The notes under the pieces were generated by a model that worked only from the letters and a program-made list of their open reading frames with translations, made no database searches and was not told the DNA's origin. Shown here one piece after another: positions 53,493-61,907 of a DNA stretch of 64,000 bases (position 1 is its first letter; each line of letters starts with the position of its first letter). Position numbers and translations under genes: made by a program. This stretch comes from Streptomyces albospinus (GTDB lineage: Bacteria; Actinomycetota; Actinomycetes; Streptomycetales; Streptomycetaceae), in contig NZ_BMRP01000002.1 in assembly GCF_014648695.1 (NCBI RefSeq), forward strand, positions 115,355 through 179,354, read 5' to 3'.

Positions 53493-54407
53493 GTGACCAG
53501 TACCGAGACCGCCGGGCAGACCGGCGACAGCTCCAGCAGCCCGTTTCGGCGCGATGCGACCCACCACGACGAGCCGGACCGCACCGTGAGCGACCCCGCG
53601 GTGACCGGCCGCACCGGGACCCAGGGCACCGTGACCGACGGCGTCGGGACCGGTCACCGCGAGGGTGGCCGGCGCGAGACCGACTCCGGCCAGGACGACC
53701 GGACCGGGCGGGACGCGGCAGGCGCGGCGGAGGCACCGCAGTTCGTGCTGCCGCTCGTGGTGCGAAGAGAGCGGGCCGCACCGCCGGGGCGTACGGACGC
53801 GCTGGAGACGGCGGCGCGGGCGGTGCTGGTGCTGCTGTCCGACGAGCGGGCGGCCGGATCGGGCGAGTGGGCCCAGGCGGTGCGGGACTGGGAGGACGCC
53901 CGGATCCGGAAGGTGGTACGGCGGGCGCGCGGCGCGGAGTGGCGGCGGGCCGAGGCGCTGCCGGGCATCACGGTCACCGGCCGCGACGCCGAGGTGCGGG
54001 TCTTCCCGCCGGTGCCGCTGGACGGCTGGCCGAAGGATCTGGCGCGCCTCCAGGTCTCGGGGACCGAGCTCGACGATCCGGAGCCGTGCGGGGAGCCGGC
54101 CACCGGTGAGCCGGTGCTGTGGCTCAACCCCGGGCTGGAGATGTCGGCGGGCAAGGCGATGGCCCAGGCCGGGCACGGTGCCCAGCTGGCGTGGTGGACG
54201 CTGCCCGAGGCGGCTCGGATCGCCTGGCGGGAAGCGGGATTCCCGCTGGCCGTACGCGTCGCCGAGCCCGCGTCGTGGGAGGCGCTCACCCGTAGCGGGC
54301 TGCCCGTGGTGCGGGACGCCGGGTACACGGAGATCGCGCCCGGGGAAACTCTTGTGGCCGAAGGGGGCAGCCGCTTCTGCCCTCTCCCATGTCTCGGACA
54401 GTCATAG
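53493..54407 (+). CDS. Peptidyl-tRNA hydrolase (PTH2 family)
   Basis: The 304-residue protein has a disordered N-terminus of about 80 residues, a conserved QFVLPLVVRRERAAPPGRTDALE segment (in parts) and a C-terminal PTH2 domain. The PTH2 core reads LEMSAGKAMAQAGHGAQLAW near residue 215, followed by DAGYTEIAPGE. PTH2 enzymes free tRNA from peptidyl-tRNA. This long actinobacterial form is presumed to do the same. The GTG start lies after a weak GAGC. Confidence 0.8.
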   Translation: MTSTETAGQTGDSSSSPFRRDATHHDEPDRTVSDPAVTGRTGTQGTVTDGVGTGHREGGRRETDSGQDDRTGRDAAGAAEAPQFVLPLVVRRERAAPPGRTDALETAARAVLVLLSDERAAGSGEWAQAVRDWEDARIRKVVRRARGAEWRRAEALPGITVTGRDAEVRVFPPVPLDGWPKDLARLQVSGTELDDPEPCGEPATGEPVLWLNPGLEMSAGKAMAQAGHGAQLAWWTLPEAARIAWREAGFPLAVRVAEPASWEALTRSGLPVVRDAGYTEIAPGETLVAEGGSRFCPLPCLGQS

Positions 54408-54424
54408 CCTGCCCACTCCCTCCC

Positions 54425-54775
54425 ACACACGAGAGCGGCGCGCAGGCCTCGTGCGGTGGAGCGCCCACCGGAACGTCAGGACCGAAGACAGGCCGGAGAA
54501 GCGGTGGGCGAACGCGGGCAGGGCGATCAGGGTGGCGAACAGCGGTCCGGAGGGCGACAGCCCCAGTCCAGAGTGGCCGAGGTCAGGTCTCCTACCGCCG
54601 TGCCGAAGGCGAAGGTGGCCATGACCGTGCACCAGGAGAACACCTCCCGGCGACCGCCCGCGACCGTCTCCACGGCGAGCGTCCCCCCCCCCCGCCCGGT
54701 GCCACAGGACGAGCACCAGGGCGAGGGTCACGGCGAACGCACACCGCTGTCGCCTGCGGGACCTTGCTGATGACC
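54425..54775 (-). pseudogene. Decayed COG4705-type membrane protein gene
   Basis: Fragments of a multi-helix membrane protein lie in more than one frame. A start-like ISKVPQATA near 54770 is followed in another frame by GTG ACC..., reading TLALVLVLWHRAGGG, then REVFSWCTVMATFAFGTAVG and DLTSATLD. A one-base shift continues it as LGLSPSGPLFATLIALPAFA and HRFSGLSSVLTFRWALHRT. A run of eleven C bases (54682-54692) lies inside. Internal deletion plus frameshift explains the pattern. Confidence 0.7.
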
Positions 54776-54795
54776 GGCCCCGCCCGGCCGGTGGG

Positions 54796-55326
54796 TCAGC
54801 CGCCCAGGACGGTGTTGCCGGTGATCGTGTCGCCGGCCCCGTCGATGGTCACCGCGTGCCGCACGCCGTCGGGGGCCAGGACCACGACCCGCCAGGCCCG
54901 GCCACCTCCCTGCTCGGCGACCGGGCTCAGCGACTCCACCTTGCCGCCGGCCACCGCCGACGAGGCCTTGGCCACCGCGTCGGCCGCCTTGGTCGACGGC
55001 AGCGGTGCCGGCGCCGCGTGGGCGGCCCGCCCGCTCTCCTGGCGGCCCCCACGGCCGTCCCGGCCGTCGTGCCATCCTCGATCACCCGCAGCCGTCCTAC
55101 GGTCGTGGCCGTGGCCGTGGCCCTCCTCGCCCTCGTGGTGGTGGGCCACCGCCGCCGCTGCGCCACCGCCGATCAGCAGCACGGCCGCCCCGGCCACGGC
55201 CCAGCGCGCCGACCGGCCGCGCACCCAGCGGCCGGTACGGCCCGGAGCCGTACGAGTCCTGCCCGCGCCCGCGGCCTTCGGCTCTTCCTGCGGCAACGTT
55301 TCACCCGTTCCCATGGGCTCGCTCAT
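54796..55326 (-). CDS. Membrane-anchored PepSY domain protein
   Basis: The 176-residue protein has one membrane helix (residues 40-58, WAVAGAAVLLIGGGAAAAVA), then a His-rich linker (HHHEGEEGHGHGHD) and a C-terminal PepSY domain (DAVAKASSAVAGGKVESLSP ... VTIDGAGDTITGN). The His-rich stretch may bind metal. It is divergent from a two-component regulator gene that shares its promoter region; PepSY partners of such systems often modulate the kinase or proteases. Role inferred. Confidence 0.88.
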   Translation of the reverse strand: MSEPMGTGETLPQEEPKAAGAGRTRTAPGRTGRWVRGRSARWAVAGAAVLLIGGGAAAAVAHHHEGEEGHGHGHDRRTAAGDRGWHDGRDGRGGRQESGRAAHAAPAPLPSTKAADAVAKASSAVAGGKVESLSPVAEQGGGRAWRVVVLAPDGVRHAVTIDGAGDTITGNTVLGG

Positions 55327-55392
55327 GGCACACCCCGATCCTCGGCAGGCCCGGGCCGTCCCCGGGCGACACCGGCAGGATGTCCGTGCGTT

Positions 55393-55439
55393 GCTGAAGA
55401 TCGGCTGAAGACCTGCAGACTCCTTCAGCTGCCCGGTAG
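55393..55439. promoter_or_regulatory. GCTGAAGA boxes in the PepSY/regulator intergenic region
   Basis: GCTGAAGA (55393-55400) is repeated at 55404-55411, start to start 11 bp, and CTTCAGC (55433-55439) is the reversed core. They lie between the divergent PepSY and response-regulator genes and probably bind the regulator for both promoters. Confidence 0.6.
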
Positions 55440-55462
55440 GGCGACCTGCGACCCTGGTCCGC

Positions 55463-56140
55463 ATGCGCGTACTGGTGGTGGAGGACGAACGCCGGCTGGC
55501 CCTGGCCCTGCGGCACGGGCTGACCGCCCAGGGATTCAGAGTCGACGTCGCCCACGACGGCCCCTCCGGCCTGGCCCAGGCCATGGACCACGCCTACGAC
55601 GTGGTCGTGCTCGATGTCATGCTGCCCGGTCTCAACGGCTACCGGGTGTGCTCACGCCTGCGAGCCTGCGGCAGCGATGTCGGCATCCTGATGCTCACCG
55701 CCAAGGACGGCGAATGGGACGAGGCCGAGGCGCTCGACACCGGCGCCGACGACTACCTGTCCAAACCGTTCTCCTTCGTCGTACTCGTCGCCCGCCTCAA
55801 GGCGCTGGCCCGCCGCATCGGCAGCCGCGCGCCCCGGCGCACCGTCCTGGGCGACCTCGTGATCGACTCCGCCGCCCGCACCTGCACGCGCGCCGGCACC
55901 ACGATCCCCCTCACCCCCCGCGAATTCGCCATCCTCGACCACCTCGCCCGCCGGGCCGGCGAGGCCGTCTCCAAGCGGGAGATCCTCGACGCCATCTGGG
56001 ACAACGCCCTCGACAGCGACCCCAACACCGTCGAAGTCCACGTCAGCGCCCTGCGGCGCAAGATCGACACCCCCTTCGGGCGAGCCGCGGTCCAGACCGT
56101 CCGCGGTGCCGGCTACCGGCTGGCGGCCGACGGTGGCTGA
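55463..56140 (+). CDS. OmpR-family response regulator
   Basis: The 225-residue regulator has receiver residues VVEDERRLAL, phospho-acceptor VVLDVMLPGLNGY near residue 51 and YLSKPFSF. The winged helix includes PLTPREFAILDHLA and NTVEVHVSALRRKID and ends TVRGAGYRL. It overlaps the kinase gene by eight bases. The promoter region carries phased GCTGAAGA boxes shared with the PepSY gene. Confidence 0.94.
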   Translation: MRVLVVEDERRLALALRHGLTAQGFRVDVAHDGPSGLAQAMDHAYDVVVLDVMLPGLNGYRVCSRLRACGSDVGILMLTAKDGEWDEAEALDTGADDYLSKPFSFVVLVARLKALARRIGSRAPRRTVLGDLVIDSAARTCTRAGTTIPLTPREFAILDHLARRAGEAVSKREILDAIWDNALDSDPNTVEVHVSALRRKIDTPFGRAAVQTVRGAGYRLAADGG

Positions 56141-57620
56141 CCGGCCCCCCGCCGGTGCACCCGCCGGCGCCGCACACCACCGACTGCGCGCGACCGTGCA
56201 CCGCCACCTGACCCGCCACCCCCGCGCCGCAGCCCTCGTCGACCGCCTGACACCCCGCTCGGTCCGCGCCCGCACCACCCTTGCCGCCTGCGCCAGCGTC
56301 GCCGTCGTCCTCTCCCTCGCCTCGACCGCCGTCATCCTCCTGCTGCGCGTCAATCTGGAACGCACCGTCGAGGCCGGTGCCCGCGAGCAGGCCCAGGCTG
56401 TCGCCCACCTCGCCACCGACGGTCATCTCACCAGCCCGCTTCCCCTCGACCACGGCACCGACTTCATCCAGGTCGTCGACGCGAACGGCACGGTGGTCGC
56501 TGCCAGCCAGAACCTCACCGGCCACCCCCCACTCGCCCCCGCCGACCACCCCGACGGCCACAGAACCTTCAACCTCGACACCCCGGGCCACGCACACCAC
56601 AAGCGCGTCACCAGCATCGCCGCCACCACCCCCACCGGCCCCGTCACCGTTTACGTCGGCGCGTCCCTGCGCACCGCCGACGCCGCCGAAGACCTCACCA
56701 CCGCCGCCCTCGCCGTACTGAGCGCGGTCCTGCTGTTCACCGTCGGCGCCCTCACCTGGCGCGCGACCGGCCGTGCCCTGCGGCCGGTCGAGGCCATCCG
56801 TGCCGAGGTCGCCGCCATCGGAGACCGTGACCTGAACCGCCGCGTTCCCGAGCCCCGCAGCGACGACGAGATCGCCCGTCTCGCCGACACCATGAACGCC
56901 ATGCTCCAGCGCCTCGAAGCCGCAGGCGCACGGCAGCGCCGCTTCATCGCAGACGCCTCCCACGAACTACGCAGCCCCCTGACCGTCCTGCGCACCCAGC
57001 TCGAAGTCGCCCTCGCCCACTCCGACCCCGATGTGCATACGGACCTGGTGGCCGGCGCCCTGGAGGACACCGAACGCCTGCAAGCCCTCGCCACCGACCT
57101 CCTGCTGCTCGCCCGCCTGGACACCACCGACCACGGCTGGCCCGACGAACCCGTCGACCTCGCCGATCTGGTACACACCACCGTCGCGGCCCGCGGCGCC
57201 GAACCCCACCCGGTCGCCGTCCACGCCCCGATGGCGATCACCGTCCCCGGCAACCCCTTGTGGCTGCGACGGCTGCTGACAAACCTGCTCGACAACGCCC
57301 AGCGCCACGCCCGCAGTTACATCACCGTACGCCTCACCACCGACCGGGCCTCCGGAGACGCCGTCCTGGAGGTGACCAACGACGGCCCGCCGATCGAGCC
57401 CGCCGACCGCGAGAAGATCTTCGAACGGTTCGCCCGCCTCGACGACGCCCGTAGCCGCGACGACGGCGGCACCGGCCTCGGCCTCCCGATCGCCCGCGAC
57501 ATCGCGGCCATCCACAAAGGCACCCTCACCGTCCTCGACTCCCCGGGAGCGACCACCTTCCGCACCCGACTGCCCATCCCGCCCGCACCGCCCCGAGACG
57601 TACCGACCGGCTGTCGGTGA
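56133..57620 (+). CDS. Sensor histidine kinase with HAMP domain
   Basis: The 495-residue kinase has two membrane helices (about residues 48-68 and 190-208) around a 120-residue extracytoplasmic sensor, a HAMP linker, the H-box DASHELRSPLTVLRTQLE with the phospho-His, the N-box NLLDNAQRHA and GTGLGLPIA. GTG 56133 overlaps the regulator gene. With the PepSY protein it probably monitors the envelope; signal unknown. Confidence 0.95.
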   Translation: MADRPPAGAPAGAAHHRLRATVHRHLTRHPRAAALVDRLTPRSVRARTTLAACASVAVVLSLASTAVILLLRVNLERTVEAGAREQAQAVAHLATDGHLTSPLPLDHGTDFIQVVDANGTVVAASQNLTGHPPLAPADHPDGHRTFNLDTPGHAHHKRVTSIAATTPTGPVTVYVGASLRTADAAEDLTTAALAVLSAVLLFTVGALTWRATGRALRPVEAIRAEVAAIGDRDLNRRVPEPRSDDEIARLADTMNAMLQRLEAAGARQRRFIADASHELRSPLTVLRTQLEVALAHSDPDVHTDLVAGALEDTERLQALATDLLLLARLDTTDHGWPDEPVDLADLVHTTVAARGAEPHPVAVHAPMAITVPGNPLWLRRLLTNLLDNAQRHARSYITVRLTTDRASGDAVLEVTNDGPPIEPADREKIFERFARLDDARSRDDGGTGLGLPIARDIAAIHKGTLTVLDSPGATTFRTRLPIPPAPPRDVPTGCR

Positions 57621-57759
57621 TGCCGGCACATCGGCACAGCTGTCCACAGCGTCCGTCAGTTTCAGATCAGCGTCGTGCCTCGCATACGTGCGTGAAGGCT
57701 CGCGTTGAGCGGTCGTCAAAGGAACGTTGAACGCCGCTCCCTGGCGTTCCTGGTGCATC

Positions 57760-57787
57760 GATCACCGATCGCCGATCACCGATCACC
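57760..57787 (+). repeat. Four tandem GATCACC-type heptamers
   Basis: Units are GATCACC, GATCGCC, GATCACC and GATCACC, each 7 bp, inside the signal-peptide region of the RIP gene. Seven is not a multiple of three, so each copy changes the reading frame. Confidence 0.97.
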
Positions 57788-58425
57788 GGCAAGGTCTGGC
57801 GGGCACGCTCGGCGCGGGAAGCGCGGTCGCCCAGAACAGCCCGGAGGCCCGGCCGCAGACACAGGCCCGGCCGCAGCCGAGGGCGGTGGGAAGCGACGAG
57901 GAGTACGCCAACCTCTACACGCACACGGTCGGGAACATCCGCAGCGCGATGCTGGGGGGCGAGGCCGCCCGGCAGCCCGGAGCCGGCCATCTGATCCGGA
58001 ACCCCGACCCCCACGCCTTCCAGCCGATCAACATCGGACGGCTCGCCGAGCGCGACGACATCGAGGGCGGCGCGGTCCGAGGGCTCTTCCGCCGGTCCGA
58101 CAACTATCTGCTGGGCTTCTACGTGCGTCACGGGGACCGCCAGATCGTCTACACGTTCACCGAGGGCGGGAGCGACATGATCCCGGGAGAGGTGTACCCG
58201 GAGGCCCGAAGGTCGCGCTTCCCCTTCCCCGTCACCTATCGCCACCTCCCCGGCATCCAAGTCGGCCGGGGCCGCCTGAGGGATGCCGTACGCCGACTGT
58301 TCGACAACGACCCCGGCACGAGCAACCACAACGTGCAGGACGGTGTCGAGAGGCTGGCCGTGGCCCTGGCCGAAGGGGCGCGGTTCCAGGTGATTCCCGG
58401 GCTGATCGCCCAGCACATCCGGGGC

Positions 58426-58459
58426 GGGCAGGACTGGACAGCGGGCAGGACTGGACAGC
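58426..58459 (+). repeat. 17-bp tandem duplication in the RIP gene
   Basis: GGGCAGGACTGGACAGC occurs twice without a gap (58426-58442, 58443-58459) and GGGC follows again, as expected for slippage. Removing one copy joins GGQDWTAG to AHEAEIHDWDD in one frame. Confidence 0.97.
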
Positions 58460-58677
58460 GGGCGCCCACGAGGCGGAGATCCATGACTGGGACGATCGGT
58501 CCCAGGTCGTCGTGGGCGCGCACGCCGCCGACCCGACCGGCGGCAACCGCTCCGTGTGGGGGCAGCAGCGCCCGTACCGTTGGAACGGCTCCAACGTGCT
58601 GCTGACCGCGCTGGACCTGGCCCGCCGGATCTACCTGATCAAGCCGCCGCCGAAGCGCTGACGTACCGAACCCGGTC

Positions 58678-58910
58678 ACCGGGGGCTGCCGTCGCCGTGC
58701 TCCACCTCGTGCGGGAGGAGGCGCCGCTGCCACCGCGCCGGTGCCTCGGCACGGTCGCCCCGGTGCCCTCGGGGGCGTGGCAGGTGGCGACCGCCAGACA
58801 GCCGTACGCGTACAGATACGGCAGCCCGTCGGCTCCGGTCGAGGAGCCCCGATCCCACGGAGGCCCCAACACCTCGGGGACATCCCTGAGTTGAGCACCT
58901 ACGCGTGCCG
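58678..58910 (-). pseudogene. Possible remnant of a small protein gene beside the RIP gene
   Basis: A minus-strand frame reads LRDVPEVLGPPWDRGSSTGA then DGLPYLYAYGCLAVATCHA, with coding-like third positions. It resembles small immunity-type proteins with a GLPYLYxYG core. Beyond this point a different frame (ARWQRRLLPHEVEHGDG) looks better, suggesting a frameshift. The rest of the 443-base gap 58662-59104 holds nothing else recognised. Confidence 0.3.
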
Positions 58911-59104
58911 CGCCGCTGCGGGCAGTCCGGGCGACGGGCAAAAGGATGTCCAGAACGCGCACAGGGTGCGGGATTTCACGGCGGCATCCGCCCGGCCCCA
59001 TGCCGTCATGACACGGCGCCGCCCCATCCGGCAGGCCCTGAGCACGCGTTCAGCGGGCCTGGATCAGAAGGATCCGGACCGGCGTTGCTACCGTTGGCCT
59101 CCTT

Positions 59105-59770
59105 ATGGGCTGGAGTGTGACACCGTTGCGCGGGGGCCGGCGACGCGCAGGCGACGTCGTGTCCGCGCTGGTGGGTGCTGCCCTTGCGGTGGCTTTGCTG
59201 GGGGGCTGTGGCTTCTCGGCGGGGCTGCGGAACGCCGGACCGGCCCCCTCGGTGTCCGTGCCGGCGAGTCCTTCCCCGCTGTGGCCGGGCTACACGCCCA
59301 GCCCCGGTTCCGGCAACGGGTACGTGTATATCCCTCCCGTTCGTCCGCCCTTGCCGGGCTTCACTCTTCCGCCCGGTGGGCTGAAGAAGGTCTCGCCCGT
59401 GGCGTTGCTCAGGGCGGACCCCGATGTAGCCGGGCAGCTGGAGAAGTCGCTGCGGGACTGCCCCGGATCATCGTGTCCGCTGCGCCCGCCCGCATATCCG
59501 GATCTGACCGGCGACGGCCGGCCTGCCGTGGTGCTCGTCGTCGAGGGTCACGGGTTCGCCGAGGTGTACGTCTACGTCGCCACCTCGGGGAACTCCGTCC
59601 GGCAGGTGTTGCAGCATTCCACAACAGGTGTGGTCGATGCGGGAACCATCGACCATGACCTCGTCATCAAGAGCAGTGGAAACCACGAGGAGATCACTCG
59701 GTACCACTGGAACGGGAAGCTCATGGTGCCCGTTCCCCTCGATTCGCCCAGCGCTGTGAGGACCCCGTGA
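59105..59770 (+). CDS. Lipoprotein of a CseABC-like operon
   Basis: The 221-residue exported lipoprotein has a signal with lipobox LLGGC near residue 35, a Pro/Ser/Gly-rich linker, and a C-terminal domain with YPDLTGDGRPAVVLV and FAEVYVYVATSGNSV. It stands exactly where CseA stands before CseB and CseC in the SigE cell-envelope operon, and its stop overlaps the regulator GTG (GTGA). A modulatory role on the kinase is inferred; no sigE gene is present. Confidence 0.8.
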   Translation: MGWSVTPLRGGRRRAGDVVSALVGAALAVALLGGCGFSAGLRNAGPAPSVSVPASPSPLWPGYTPSPGSGNGYVYIPPVRPPLPGFTLPPGGLKKVSPVALLRADPDVAGQLEKSLRDCPGSSCPLRPPAYPDLTGDGRPAVVLVVEGHGFAEVYVYVATSGNSVRQVLQHSTTGVVDAGTIDHDLVIKSSGNHEEITRYHWNGKLMVPVPLDSPSAVRTP

Positions 59771-60462
59771 CCCATCTGCTCCTTGTCGAGGACGACGAGG
59801 TGATCCGTGACACCGTGCGGTTGATGCTGGAGCGGTACGGCTACGCGGTGTCCGTGGCCGGGGACGGCCTCACCGGTCTGGAGGTGTTCCGCGAGCGGCG
59901 GCCCGACCTGCTGCTGCTCGATGTGATGCTGCCGGAGCTGGACGGTATCGGCTTGTGCCGCCGGGTCCGCGAGTCCAGTCTGGTGCCGATCTTGATGATG
60001 TCGGCCCGTGGGGATGCCCTGGACGTGGTGTCGGGGTTGGAGGCGGGGGCCGACGACTATGTGATCAAGCCTGTCGAGAGCGCGGTTCTGGTCGCTCGGA
60101 TCCGCTCCCTGTTGCGGCGGGCGAGCTTCCCGCCCGGTGCGGAGTCGGTCGAGCCGGCGGGGTCCGCGCAGCAGCGCGATGTTCTCACCTTCGGTGACGT
60201 GGAGTTCGATCCCGGTGCGATGGAGGTGCGCCGCGCGGGGCGGCTGGTGGCGCTGACCCCGACCGAGCTGCGGTTGCTGTGGGAGTTCGCCGCGAATCCG
60301 GGGCTGGTGCTGGAGCGTCGGACGCTGTTGCGCAACGTGTGGGACTACTCCTGGGACGGCGACCGGCGCGTGGTCGATCTGCATGTGCAGCGGCTGCGGG
60401 CGAAGATCGGCGCCGAGCGGATCGAGACGGTCCGTGGTTTCGGCTACAAGTTGCGGCGCTGA
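59767..60462 (+). CDS. CseB-like OmpR-family response regulator
   Basis: The 231-residue regulator has LLVEDDEVIRDTVRL, the phospho-acceptor LLLDVMLPELDGIGLC near residue 53, and GLEAGADDYVIKPVES. The winged helix shows ALTPTELRLLWEFA and RRVVDLHVQRLRAKIG, ending TVRGFGYKLRR. Similarity of style and the paired kinase point to the CseB family. GTG 59767 overlaps the lipoprotein stop. Phased GATAC repeats lie after the kinase, before the LCP gene. Confidence 0.93.
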   Translation: MTHLLLVEDDEVIRDTVRLMLERYGYAVSVAGDGLTGLEVFRERRPDLLLLDVMLPELDGIGLCRRVRESSLVPILMMSARGDALDVVSGLEAGADDYVIKPVESAVLVARIRSLLRRASFPPGAESVEPAGSAQQRDVLTFGDVEFDPGAMEVRRAGRLVALTPTELRLLWEFAANPGLVLERRTLLRNVWDYSWDGDRRVVDLHVQRLRAKIGAERIETVRGFGYKLRR

Positions 60463-60469
60463 CCGGCCG

Positions 60470-61684
60470 ATGCGCCGGCATTCGCTGCGGTGGAGGATCG
60501 CCGCGCTGGTCGCGGTCGCGGTGGTGGCGGTGGCGGTGGCGATCGGCGTACTGGTGCACCAGGCCACGTACGCCCGGGCTGTCGACCGGGCCCGTGACGC
60601 CGCGCTGCACCAGCTGAACGCGGCGGTCCGCACCTACGCCGGCTCCGGCGAGCCTGGTGCCGACGCCTATCTCGACTCGCCTCGGGTACCGAAGGAACTC
60701 GTGGAGCTGGCACGCCGCGGCGATCAGGGCACCGACTTCGGTGACGGGCCGAACGGGCCGGGGATGTGGGCCGCGCGCCAGGTGAGCGGCCGGGTCCTGT
60801 CGGTACAGGTGGGCATGGGCCGGGAGGTGAGCGACCTCGAAGCGCTGGACGGCACCATGGCGCTGGCCGGCCTGGTGGCCGTGGCGGTCGCCGTACCGTT
60901 GGGCGCGGTCAGCGCGGACCGGCTGGGGCACCGGCTGCGGCACGCGGCGAACACGGCGCGGCGGATCGCGGACGGTGAGCTTGACGCCCGCATCGAGGCG
61001 GCCCCGCGTCCGGGAGACGAGATCGCCGAGATTTCCAGCGCCGTGGACTCCATGGCGCAGGCACTGCAACAACGGCTGCTCACCGAGCAGCGGTTCACCG
61101 GTGATGTGGCGCACGAGCTGCGCACTCCGTTGATGGGCCTGGTCACCTCCGCGGAGTTGCTGCCGCCGGGGCGGCCCGCCGACTACGTCCGGGACCGGGT
61201 ACGGGTGTTGAGCGCGCTGGTCGAGGACCTGCTGGAGATCTCCCGGCTGGACACTGGTGTCGAGCGGGCCGATCTGGTGCCGTGCGCGCTGGGCGAACTG
61301 GTCGAGGAGTGTGTAGGGCGCACGGGGCTGGCCGCCCAACTGCACGTCGTGGAGGACGCGGTGGTCGAGACCGATCCACGACGGCTGGACCGCGTCGTGG
61401 CCAATCTGGTGACCAACGCGCACCGCCACGGACAGCCGCCGGTCACGGTGACCGTCGAGCGGACGGTGGTGACCGTCCGGGACCGCGGGCCCGGCTTTCC
61501 GGAGAGCCTGCTGGCCGACGGACCGCAGCGGTTCCGCACCGGCGCCCGGGAACGCGGCCACGGCCACGGCCTGGGACTGACGATCGCCCTCGGCCAGGCC
61601 CGCGTCATCGACGCCGCCCTGGCCTTCTCCCACGCGCCCGACGGTGGTGCGGTGGCGACACTGCGACTACCGGAACACGGCTGA
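60470..61684 (+). CDS. CseC-like sensor histidine kinase
   Basis: The 404-residue kinase closely follows CseC: a short N-terminus LRWRIAALVAVAVVAVAVAI, an extracytoplasmic loop of about 100 residues, a second helix, HAMP, then DVAHELRTPLMGLVTSAELLPPG in parts, the N-box NLVTNAHRHG and the distinctive PQRFRTGARERGHGHGLGLT. CseC responds to cell-wall damage in S. coelicolor. This paralogue lacks the linked sigma factor, so its output is likely the downstream wall genes. Confidence 0.92.
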   Translation: MRRHSLRWRIAALVAVAVVAVAVAIGVLVHQATYARAVDRARDAALHQLNAAVRTYAGSGEPGADAYLDSPRVPKELVELARRGDQGTDFGDGPNGPGMWAARQVSGRVLSVQVGMGREVSDLEALDGTMALAGLVAVAVAVPLGAVSADRLGHRLRHAANTARRIADGELDARIEAAPRPGDEIAEISSAVDSMAQALQQRLLTEQRFTGDVAHELRTPLMGLVTSAELLPPGRPADYVRDRVRVLSALVEDLLEISRLDTGVERADLVPCALGELVEECVGRTGLAAQLHVVEDAVVETDPRRLDRVVANLVTNAHRHGQPPVTVTVERTVVTVRDRGPGFPESLLADGPQRFRTGARERGHGHGLGLTIALGQARVIDAALAFSHAPDGGAVATLRLPEHG

Positions 61685-61768
61685 GGGGTACGGGAGCGGT
61701 ACGGGAGCACGGCCGACGGCGACACCGAGGCCCCCCGAACACGGCCGGTGGTGACACCGCACAGCGCC

Positions 61769-61817
61769 GATACACCGTCGATACACGGCGGATACCGAGC
61801 CGGTGGGGATCCGATAC
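61769..61817. promoter_or_regulatory. GATAC repeats with 11-bp phasing upstream of the LCP gene
   Basis: GATAC starts at 61769, 61780, 61791 and 61813, spacings 11, 11 and 22 bp, so all fall on one face of the helix. The array is about 91 bases before the LCP start and is the most likely binding site of the CseB-like regulator. Confidence 0.65.
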
Positions 61818-61907
61818 CCCGGCCACGGCGGTCGGAGACCTTCCCCGCCGACGATGGCGGCGTTCTTGAGACTCGCTCTCGCATTCGGCTGACACAGGTG
61901 CTCCCCC

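Larger units (their letters stand above)
57705..58661 (+). pseudogene. Ribosome-inactivating-protein (RIP) family gene broken by two tandem repeats
   Basis: Product resembles the Shiga/ricin A-chain N-glycosidase family, which depurinates the 28S/23S sarcin-ricin loop. TTG 57705 with GAAGG six bases before opens RQRNVERRSLAFLV. A heptamer array at 57760-57787 then shifts the frame, and the next frame gives LAGTLGAGSAVA, the rest of a signal peptide. The RIP core follows: LFRRSDNYLLGFYV, FPVTYRHL and AEGARFQVIPG with the catalytic Glu and Arg. A 17-bp duplication at 58426-58459 shifts back to the first frame, which holds IHDWDDRSQVV and the proper end. Deleting one heptamer and one 17-mer would restore a single frame. 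Confidence 0.75.
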
